Shown one piece after another: positions 1 through 5,161 of a stretch of DNA of 5,282 bases (position 1 is its first letter; each line of letters starts with the position of its first letter). Below the pieces are notes generated by a model that was given only the letters and a program-made list of their open reading frames with translations, was not told where the DNA came from and searched no databases. The stretch is from Chloroflexota bacterium. GTDB lineage: Bacteria; Chloroflexota; Limnocylindria; Limnocylindrales; CSP1-4. The position numbers were made by a program, and so were the translations under genes. The stretch is from positions 1-5,282 of the forward strand of contig JAKAMV010000721.1 of assembly GCA_021812735.1 (NCBI GenBank), read 5' to 3'.

Positions 1-256
1 AGCGAAGACTTGATCCCACGATTCGACCGGCGGGGGAGACGTGCCCCGAGCGCCGCTGTGCGACGCTGTCTCCCGCTGCCGAGCCCGGCCAGACGGTGCA
101 CGAAACCTGCAGGCGCGTGTGTGGCCACAGGTTCGCGGCCCGCGCATCCTACACGGCATCCGCAATGTGCGCATCCAGACCGGGGGTGACGCAGGACGCG
201 AACAGCCCCCCGGACGACAATGCGGGGGTGCATTCGGGCCTCATGACCGTCGGGGC

Positions 257-1522
257 GTGATCCGCCTCCACCGTCCCCGCAACCGCAACCTCACCATCGT
301 GATCGCCGCGCGCGTGCTCATGAGCGCGTCGCGCGCGCTCGCCGGCGTGGTTGTACCCGTGTACGTGGCCGTGATCGGTTTCAGCGCGCTGCAGCTGGGC
401 GAGCTTGCCGTCGCGGTGGCCCTCGCCACCGCCGTCCTGTCGACCGTCATCGGCCTCGCCTCGGACCGCATCGGCCGCAAGCCGTTCCTGGTCGTCGTGC
501 CGCTGCTGGCGGCCGGGGCCGGGCTCGCGTTCGCGTTCTCGCGCTCGCCCGCCGTCCTGTTCGTCGCGGCCTCCGTGGGGAGCTTCGGCCGCGGTGCCGG
601 CGCGGGCGCCGGCATGGTCGGGCCGTACCAGCCGGCGGAACAGGCGCTGGTGACCGAGATCACGCCGCCGGTGCGCCGCAACATCGCATTCGGCCGGCTC
701 GCGTTCGCATCGAGCGTGGGGGCGCTGATCGGCGGCCCCCTCGCGCTGCTGGCCGGCCAGGCGGGTCCGGGCGGCGAGGCGGCGACCGCGGCATTCCGCG
801 TCCCGTTCCTCGCCACGGCCGTGCTCGCCGCGGCGGCCGGCCTGCTGGCGCTCGGACTCCGCGAACCCCGGCGGGCACCGTCACCCGACGGGCGTGGCCG
901 GGGGCTGCGGCTGCCGCGACGCTCGATGCCCCTCCTGATGCGCCTCTGGGCGACCAACAGCGTCAACGGCCTGGCGGTCGGGATGTTCGGCCCGTTCGTG
1001 ACCTACTGGTTCTTCCGTCGCTACGGCGTGGGACCGGGGCAGATCGGCGTGCTCTTCGCCGTGATCAACGCGGCGACGGCGGCGTCGACCCTGACGGCGG
1101 CCGGGCTCGCGCGCCGCTGGGGGCTGGTTCGCACCGTGACCATGGTGCGGGTGATCCAGGCGGTGCTGCTGGTTCCGATGGTGCTGGCTCCGTCGTTCGT
1201 GGCGGCCGGCGCGGTGTACCTGGTCCGCATGGTCGTGCAGCGCATCGGCATGCCGCTGCGCCAGTCCTACGTCCTGGCGATGGCCGACCCGGGGGAGCGC
1301 GCGGCGGTGGGGGCCCTGTCGAACCTGCCCAGCCAGGCGACCATGGCCGTGGCGCCGCTGGCGGCGGGCTACCTGTTCGACGAGGTGAGCCTGTCGCTGC
1401 CGTTCGTGATCGCCGGGGCTCTGCAGCTGGTGAATGCGGCACTCTACTGGGGGTTCTTCCACGGGTTGCCGCCCGAGGAGGAGGTTGCGGCAAGGGCGGC
1501 GGCGGCCGCACGGTCGCCCTGA
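257..1522 (+). CDS. MFS-family transporter, substrate unknown
   Basis: This is a multi-spanning inner-membrane secondary transporter, about 421 residues from GTG 257, the usual size for a 12-helix MFS protein. The family's motif A is clear in the loop after the second helix (SDRIGRKP, about residues 69-76). A Gly-rich helix 4 (GRGAGAGAGMVGP, about 111-123) and a GALIGGPLALL segment in helix 5 (about 155-165) follow. A basic cytoplasmic loop (about 201-223) separates the two halves, and the second half repeats the pattern. The frame is open back to GTG 41, but the 72 extra residues are not membrane-like and their third codon positions are less GC-rich. At GTG 257 a short basic stretch precedes the first helix, which fits a real N-terminus. 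The Shine-Dalgarno signal there is weak (GGGG one base away). Family MFS exporters commonly expel drugs or metabolites; nothing here identifies the substrate. It converges on the small gene at 1557, 34 bp away. Confidence 0.88.
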   Translation: MIRLHRPRNRNLTIVIAARVLMSASRALAGVVVPVYVAVIGFSALQLGELAVAVALATAVLSTVIGLASDRIGRKPFLVVVPLLAAGAGLAFAFSRSPAVLFVAASVGSFGRGAGAGAGMVGPYQPAEQALVTEITPPVRRNIAFGRLAFASSVGALIGGPLALLAGQAGPGGEAATAAFRVPFLATAVLAAAAGLLALGLREPRRAPSPDGRGRGLRLPRRSMPLLMRLWATNSVNGLAVGMFGPFVTYWFFRRYGVGPGQIGVLFAVINAATAASTLTAAGLARRWGLVRTVTMVRVIQAVLLVPMVLAPSFVAAGAVYLVRMVVQRIGMPLRQSYVLAMADPGERAAVGALSNLPSQATMAVAPLAAGYLFDEVSLSLPFVIAGALQLVNAALYWGFFHGLPPEEEVAARAAAAARSP

Positions 1523-1556
1523 CACGATCTCCGGAGACAGTGCCCCGTGGGTCGCG

Positions 1557-1826
1557 CTAACCGCGCTCTCGCTGCAGGCGGTGCCGCGTGGTCACCTCGA
1601 CACGGCCCCGCTCGTCGGCCGCAGGGTGCTCGACCAGCGCGATCAGCCGGCTGGTCATGAAGCGCCCCGTGCGGACCGGCTGGCCCGTGCGCGTCACCTC
1701 GCGCACCTCGACCACCCCCCGGGAGGTCACCACCTCGATCCGACGACCGGCCCGGGTGGCGACGATCTCGAAGGTCTGGACGCCCTGACCGGTGTCGACC
1801 ACGGCCTCGACTCGATCGCCCTTCAT
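1557..1826 (-). CDS. Small conserved-looking hypothetical protein
   Basis: I do not recognise this gene. From ATG 1826 it gives about 89 residues with no Cys, no membrane helix and no signal peptide. Alternating hydrophobic and charged residues (for example FEIVATRAGRRIEVVTSRG) suggest a small beta-barrel or beta-sheet fold, ending in a charged tail. The reading looks like real coding sequence because the composition is balanced and the other frames over this stretch are Arg/Pro-rich shadows. ATG 1826 is preferred because a GGAG lies upstream, although 12 bases away is long. ATG 1847 would add seven residues (MPEYRSP) but has no visible ribosome binding site. It is transcribed away from the tRNA-like gene and converges with the transporter. 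No function can be assigned from sequence or context. Confidence 0.6.
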   Translation of the reverse strand: MKGDRVEAVVDTGQGVQTFEIVATRAGRRIEVVTSRGVVEVREVTRTGQPVRTGRFMTSRLIALVEHPAADERGRVEVTTRHRLQRERG

Positions 1827-1880
1827 GGGTGAACGATACTCCGGCATCGCACGCTGACCGCGCCGGGCGCCGGGGTGGCG

Positions 1881-1908
1881 CCGACCCGCCCGCCGGCTGC
1901 GGTATCAT
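1881..1908 (+). promoter_or_regulatory. Probable promoter of the tRNA-Gln-like gene
   Basis: TATCAT at 1903-1908 matches the -10 consensus at four of six bases. CCGACC at 1881-1886 is a weak -35 with a 16-base spacer. The predicted start of transcription (about 1915) lies a few bases before the tRNA-like 5' end, as is typical for tRNA genes. A small hairpin (CCGCA-CGCT-TGCGG, 1909-1922) sits in the leader. No terminator is visible before 2165, so transcription may continue into the first recombinase gene. Confidence 0.45.
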
Positions 1909-1922
1909 CCGCACGCTTGCGG

Positions 1923-2003
1923 TGGCGAGTGGCCTAACGGTAAGGCACCTGACTCTGGATCAGACCTTGACCGGTGCGAACCGGGACGATGCTCGCGCCG
2001 CCA
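1923..2003 (+). tRNA. tRNA-Gln(CTG)-like gene with a degenerate 3' third, probable pseudo-tRNA
   Basis: The first 41 or so bases fold as a normal tRNA-Gln. The acceptor 5' strand is TGGCGAG (1923-1929), then TG, then a D arm GCC...GGC around the loop TAACGGTAA. The anticodon stem CTGA/TCAG surrounds the loop CTCTGGA, giving anticodon CTG. The order and D-loop sequence match the textbook E. coli tRNA-Gln closely. The rest is abnormal. The anticodon stem's first pair is C-A. The T arm (about 1970-1985) reads GGTGCGAACC instead of GGTTCGAACC and pairs well only if the loop has six bases. About five extra bases (CGATG) precede CTCGC, which pairs with the acceptor's GCGAG. The two outer acceptor pairs fail, although GCCA ends the unit at 2003 as expected. 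At 81 bases it is about six too long. It could still be expressed; I think it is a decayed copy or a recombination junction. Confidence 0.55.
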
Positions 2004-2008
2004 CTCTC

Positions 2009-2059
2009 CACCACAACATCTTGTGGTCCATGGCGCGTGCCACCCCACCAGTTGTGGTG
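2009..2059. repeat. Inverted TTGTGGT half-sites, possible recombinase core site
   Basis: ACCACAA (2010-2016) and TTGTGGT (2021-2027) form a perfect inverted repeat around CATC. A third half-site, GTTGTGGTG (2051-2059), is an exact 9-bp inverted match to CACCACAAC (2009-2017). In RNA the left arm could pair with either the near or the far copy, so two alternative hairpins are possible; TGGC-GCGT-GCCA (2031-2042) is a small stem between them. Inverted half-sites around a short spacer are what tyrosine recombinases bind as core sites, and this block lies 106 bp before a recombinase start. That role is inferred, not shown. No T-run follows, so a terminator is unlikely. Confidence 0.5.
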
Positions 2060-2114
2060 ATTCGCCGCTCCGTCACCTGACTCACGGACTCCGATTCGCA
2101 TCCGCGTCACCTGA
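2059..2114. repeat. Two imperfect 22-bp direct repeats, GATTCGC-N5-CGTCACCTGA
   Basis: The copies are at 2059-2080 and 2093-2114, with a 34-bp period. GATTCGC and CGTCACCTGA are identical in both and are held at the same five-base distance; only the central five bases differ. The conserved halves around a variable centre suggest a protein-binding site rather than a drifting duplication. Placed between the inverted half-sites and the first recombinase gene, they resemble arm-type integrase sites or operator repeats for that gene. Confidence 0.5.
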
Positions 2115-2164
2115 GCACGCCGTTCGCCGGCGTGAACCCGGGGGCGCGAGAAGGAGCATCGGAG

Positions 2165-3139
2165 ATGTCCACGCTCCCATCCATGGCCGCGGCCCGCGCC
2201 GCCTGGCTCGCCGACGCACGCCGCCGCAACCTCTCCCCGCGCACGATCGCGGGCTACGACGCGGTGAGCGCCCGCCTCGCGCGCACCCTCGACCCGGGCG
2301 GGCAGGCGGGGCTCGACGCCCTGTCGCTCGACGGTGTGCGCGCCTGGCTGGACGCCCGCGCCGGCCTGCGGCCGGCCTCGCGGCGCACCTACATCCGCAC
2401 CCTCCGGGCCTGGAGCGCCTGGTGCACCGACGAGTACGGGCTGCCCGCCGATCCGCTCCGCCGGCTCCAGGCGCCGCGGGTGCCCCGCACCCGGCCCGGC
2501 CTGTTCACGCCCCAGCAGCTGCGCACCCTCCTGGCGGTGGCGACGCCGGCCACCGCCTACGCGATCACCGTCCTGGCCGAGACGGGGCTGCGGGCCGGCG
2601 AGGCGGTGGCGCTCGAGCTCGCCGACCTGCGCGACGGCGCGCTCCTCGTCCGCCACGCCAAGGGCGGCCGGGACCGCTGGGTGCCCCTCTCGCCGCTGCT
2701 GGCCCGCGCGACCGGCATCTATCTGGCCGAGATCCGCCCGCTGCTCGCCCGCCCCGGCGAGCCTCACCTGCTGGTCAGCCCGGGCCGCCGAGGCTGGAGC
2801 GCGCGCGGGCTGCACCACGCCGTCGCGCGCGCCGGCCGGCTTGCCGGGATCGAGGGGGTGCGCTGTTCGCCCCACACGTTCCGGCACCAGTTCGCCCACG
2901 ATCTCGCCATGGACGGGGCCCAGCTCTTCGTGCTGCGGGACCTGCTCGGCCACGCCACGCTCGAGCTCGTCGGCCGCTACGCCGGCCCCACCGAGGCCGA
3001 CCTGCGGCACGAGCTCGCCACGCATTCGCCGCTCGCACGGGCCCTCGCCGCAGCGTCGACCCCGCCGCTCAGGCCGCTTGAAGGCACTGCTCCAGCGGGG
3101 AGGACGCCTCGTGCACGGCGGCGAGGTCCTCGACCGTGA
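2165..3139 (+). CDS. Tyrosine site-specific recombinase (integrase/XerC-D type), full catalytic set
   Basis: This cytoplasmic DNA strand-exchange enzyme has 324 residues. An N-terminal core-binding domain (about 5-105, with SPRTIAGYDAVSARLA and a helix TYIRTLRAWSAW) leads through PADPLRRLQAPRVPR into the catalytic domain. All six expected residues are visible: Arg143 in TGLRAGE, Lys166 in RHAKGGRDRWVPL, His237 and Arg240 in PHTFRHQFAHDLA, His263 in LLGHATLELV and the nucleophile Tyr272 in GRYAG. Length is normal for XerC/D-like enzymes. ATG 2165 is chosen because AAGGAG (2151-2156) lies eight bases upstream; the frame is open back to 2132. The last 23 residues are a Pro/Arg-rich tail with no family counterpart, encoded opposite the end of the convergent recombinase gene. 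No promoter is clear; read-through from the tRNA promoter is possible. It is probably the integrase of the local element, using the repeats just upstream; that target is inference. Confidence 0.9.
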   Translation: MSTLPSMAAARAAWLADARRRNLSPRTIAGYDAVSARLARTLDPGGQAGLDALSLDGVRAWLDARAGLRPASRRTYIRTLRAWSAWCTDEYGLPADPLRRLQAPRVPRTRPGLFTPQQLRTLLAVATPATAYAITVLAETGLRAGEAVALELADLRDGALLVRHAKGGRDRWVPLSPLLARATGIYLAEIRPLLARPGEPHLLVSPGRRGWSARGLHHAVARAGRLAGIEGVRCSPHTFRHQFAHDLAMDGAQLFVLRDLLGHATLELVGRYAGPTEADLRHELATHSPLARALAAASTPPLRPLEGTAPAGRTPRARRRGPRP

Positions 3140-4163
3140 CGGCCGTGTAGCGCCGCCGCACCTGATGCGCGTAGTCCGCACTCCAGCCCATCATCGCCGC
3201 GAGCTGGTCGTCGCTGCGCCCGCTGCGGGTGTAGCTCGTCGCGAACGTGCGGCGCAGGGCCTGGATGCCGAGGCCGTCGCTGCCGCGCGCTCCGGGCGCG
3301 ACCATGCCGAGCCGCACCAGAAGCCGACGGAACTGCGCGCTGACCTCCCGGCCGCCGGCCGGGCCGCCGTCGGCGCGCAGGAACACGTGGTCGGTCTCGC
3401 TGGCCGGCCGCACCGCGCGATAGCGCAGCAACGCCTGCCATGCCGTGGGGCCCAGGGGCACCTGCCGCTCCTTGCCGAACTTGCCGACCAGGGTGACGGT
3501 GCGCGTCTCGGGGTGGATGCCACCGAGCCGCAGGCTCAGGGCATCGCCCCGCCGCGCGCCGCCGTCCAGCGACACGGCGAGGAGCGCGGTCAGGCGACGG
3601 TGCATGACCGAGTCGTGGGTGGCGAGGTACGTGAAGATCTCGCGGACCTGGGCACGCGTGAACACGACCGGCGGGTGCTCGGGCTCCGGGAAGTCCCGCC
3701 CGCCCAGCCGAACCGAGATGGGCAGCCGCCCGGTCTCGTGGAGCCAGGCGACGAAGGACCCGAGCACGCGGCGGTACGCGTTCCGCGACGTCGCCCGGAT
3801 CGGCGCACCGGTGCGGGGGTCGAGGCGGCGCTCCAGCACCCAGTTCACGCGCTCCCCGGTGAGGTCCACCGGGCGGAACGGCTCGTCGGTGTACCGGGCC
3901 AGCTCGGCGCGAAAGGTCAGGAGCTTCTGGCGGTAGTCGCGGCCCTGCTCGCTCAACTGGGGCGCGGTCGCGGTCGGCGCAGCTGGCGCGAGGCGCCCCG
4001 GCTGCGCGTTGTCGGGCAGTCGCGCCACCGAAACGGGAAGGGCCGGCTGTCGGCCCCGTTTCGCCGCGGCAAACTCGTCGATCAGCGCATCGTCGATCGG
4101 GCTCTCGATGGTCAGCACCTGGGGGCGAGCCGGCGGCAGGGTCTGCAGGTCGAACGAGGTCAC
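3069..4163 (-). CDS. Tyrosine recombinase with Gln at the box II His position
   Basis: This is a 364-residue phage-integrase-family protein. After an N-terminal region without clear homology (about 1-65, Pro/Ala-rich), a core-binding domain spans about 70-150 (LSEQGRDYRQKLLTFRAELA to RNAYRRVLGSFVAWLHE). The catalytic domain follows: Arg204 in DGGARRGDALSL, Lys228 (or Lys231) in VGKFGKERQVPLG, Arg304 in QALRRTFATS, Trp327 in MMGWSADYAHQ and the nucleophile Tyr339 in RRRYTAVT. The His of the usual HxxR motif is Gln301. Trp in place of the second His is known in family members such as Flp. Most key residues are kept, so activity is plausible but may be altered. GTG 4163 is chosen because AAGGAG (4175-4170) lies six bases upstream; the frame is open to 4856 but that part is low-complexity. 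It overlaps the first recombinase tail to tail by 71 bp and diverges from the third. A TTGACA promoter precedes it. Confidence 0.88.
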   Translation of the reverse strand: MTSFDLQTLPPARPQVLTIESPIDDALIDEFAAAKRGRQPALPVSVARLPDNAQPGRLAPAAPTATAPQLSEQGRDYRQKLLTFRAELARYTDEPFRPVDLTGERVNWVLERRLDPRTGAPIRATSRNAYRRVLGSFVAWLHETGRLPISVRLGGRDFPEPEHPPVVFTRAQVREIFTYLATHDSVMHRRLTALLAVSLDGGARRGDALSLRLGGIHPETRTVTLVGKFGKERQVPLGPTAWQALLRYRAVRPASETDHVFLRADGGPAGGREVSAQFRRLLVRLGMVAPGARGSDGLGIQALRRTFATSYTRSGRSDDQLAAMMGWSADYAHQVRRRYTAVTVEDLAAVHEASSPLEQCLQAA

Positions 4164-4169
4164 GAGTCG

Positions 4170-4175
4170 CTCCTT
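4170..4175 (-). promoter_or_regulatory. Ribosome binding site deciding the GTG 4163 start
   Basis: On the - strand AAGGAG is followed by six bases (CGACTC) and GTG. It is the strongest Shine-Dalgarno match on this strand near the recombinase and rejects the much longer upstream reading, which would run through the promoter region and into the divergent gene. Confidence 0.7.
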
Positions 4176-4224
4176 GAGCGTGCGCTGCGCCGTGCGACGG
4201 CGGCCATCGAAGTGAGGGCGACGG

Positions 4225-4253
4225 AGTGTTGGGACGACGCTGCGTGTTGTCAA
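4225..4253 (-). promoter_or_regulatory. Probable sigma-70-type promoter of the second recombinase
   Basis: Reading the - strand, a perfect -35 TTGACA (4253-4248) is followed by a 17-base spacer and AACACT (4230-4225), which matches the -10 consensus at three of six bases. The predicted transcript starts near 4217 and leaves a leader of about 54 bases before GTG 4163. Confidence 0.5.
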
Positions 4254-4456
4254 GGGGATCCCATGGAGTCCCCGGCGGCGCGGCTGCCGCCAGGGCCGAC
4301 TGGGCGTGTCGTGGGGCGCGGGTTGTCGCGCCCGCACAAGAGGTCCATCGAGTGGGCCTGGCATGGCGCCCGATCCAGCTCTCCACCGCGCAGCGCGAAG
4401 CACAGACCGCTGCCGCGTCTTGGGCAGGCCCGAAACCGTGACACCGCCGGAGCCAG
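4254..4456. other. Centre of the divergent intergenic region, with two inverted repeats
   Basis: No gene is supported here; frames crossing it are Arg/Pro-rich shadows. Two perfect inverted repeats stand out: GGCGGC-GCGGCT-GCCGCC (4274-4291) and GGGCGCG-GGTTGT-CGCGCCC (4314-4333). Neither is followed by a T-run, so they are not convincing terminators. Their place between two divergent promoters makes operator or recombinase-binding roles possible, but GC-rich DNA forms such repeats easily by chance. Confidence 0.35.
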
Positions 4457-4484
4457 TTGACGAGCGGACCGGTCTGCATAGGCT
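4457..4484 (+). promoter_or_regulatory. Probable promoter of the third recombinase-like gene
   Basis: TTGACG (4457-4462) is a five-of-six -35 match. After a 16-base spacer TAGGCT (4479-4484) is a weaker -10. The predicted start near 4491 leaves about 31 bases of leader, which contain the ribosome binding site GAGG (4511-4514). The - strand promoter at 4253-4225 points the opposite way. Confidence 0.45.
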
Positions 4485-4521
4485 CCCGCCGTCGTCCGAT
4501 CCGCTACCGCGAGGCACAGAG

Positions 4522-5112
4522 ATGCAGCAGATCCACGAGCGAGTACTGGCAACCGCCGCGGCTGGCGCCGGGTCGCTCAGCACACGCCAGCAACTGGAGC
4601 GGTATGGCCCGGAGTTCCTCGCCTGGTGCGAGGACCGCGGGGCGGTGTTCACCGTGGTCGACGCCGCGGCCCTGCGCGAGGCGTACCTCGCCGACCTCGC
4701 CCGGCGCGATCGCTTCGCGACCAGCCAGCAGCGCAAGTTCGCGGGCTGGATCGTCAACCGATTGGCGGCGGCCGCGGATCTGCTCGCGGCCCGCGCGCAC
4801 CCTCGTCCAATCCCGGAAGGGGCCCGAACGCAGTTCGTGGACGGACTTGTCCCCAACAGCCGCCTCGACCGTATCGTCCAGACGCTCCTGGACGAGGCGC
4901 CCTCACCGAGGCGCCGAGCCGTCCTTCGATGTCATGCCGGGCAGTTCCTCGCGTGGTGCCGCGAGACCGATCTCGACCCCGAGGCGGTGGGGCTGGTCGA
5001 GCTCGAAGCGTATCGGGCGTGGATACGGGCGCGGGGCCGCAGGGCCGAGTCGCCACTCGTCGTCGCCCGCAAGATCGTGCGGGCCATCCATCCGCCTGCG
5101 GTGTGGTGGTGA
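4522..5112 (+). CDS. Recombinase-like protein: two core-binding repeats, no catalytic domain (probably truncated)
   Basis: ATG 4522 is preceded by GAGG seven bases upstream and gives 196 residues; the frame is open back to 4306 but that part overlaps the promoter and is low-complexity. The sequence holds two related helical segments, about 28-90 and 138-190. Both open with FLAWC (32-36 and 142-146), then an acidic stretch, an Ala/Leu-rich helix and a basic helix (RKFAGWIVNRL and ARKIVRAIH). This is the pattern of the SAM-like core-binding domain that opens tyrosine recombinases. No Arg-Lys-HxxR-Tyr catalytic domain follows: the reading stops at 5112 and an IS-like end begins about 50 bp later, with no recombinase-like residues in the other frames between. 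It may be a recombinase truncated by rearrangement near the IS, or a genuine DNA-binding accessory protein. The assignment is from pattern only and is moderately sure. Confidence 0.6.
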   Translation: MQQIHERVLATAAAGAGSLSTRQQLERYGPEFLAWCEDRGAVFTVVDAAALREAYLADLARRDRFATSQQRKFAGWIVNRLAAAADLLAARAHPRPIPEGARTQFVDGLVPNSRLDRIVQTLLDEAPSPRRRAVLRCHAGQFLAWCRETDLDPEAVGLVELEAYRAWIRARGRRAESPLVVARKIVRAIHPPAVWW

Positions 5113-5161
5113 GTGCGCCGGACCGTGATCGTGGTGCCCGTCGGACTCAGAGCAAACGGCC

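Noticed and set aside
34..74. Inverted repeat GGGAGAC / GTCTCCC near the left edge
   Set aside because: Seven base pairs with a 27-base gap in GC-rich DNA is expected by chance, and it has no associated signal.
41..256. N-terminal extension of the transporter from GTG 41
   Set aside because: The 72 residues show no membrane segment, signal peptide or coding-like third positions, and the MFS fold starts right after GTG 257.
1523..1556. Terminator between the transporter and the small convergent gene
   Set aside because: Only a loopless palindrome (TCTCCGGAGA) is present, with no stem-loop followed by a T-run.
1921..2002. Alternative seven-base-pair acceptor stem GGTGGCG / CGCCGCC for the tRNA-like gene
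   Set aside because: The pairing is good, but it leaves the D arm and T arm at the wrong distances, so no cloverleaf results.
2334..4460. A 708-codon + strand open frame spanning both converging recombinase genes
   Set aside because: It is Arg/Pro/Ser-rich low-complexity sequence in a shifted frame over one gene and antisense to another. Two complete recombinases with catalytic motifs and ribosome binding sites explain the same DNA.
4164..4856. 231-residue upstream extension of the second recombinase
   Set aside because: It would cover the promoter and the divergent gene, is low-complexity, and lacks the strong ribosome binding site found at GTG 4163.
2165..5112. Canonical recombinase-in-trio element
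   Set aside because: Those have three co-directional, tightly overlapping complete recombinases; here orientations alternate and one protein lacks the catalytic domain.
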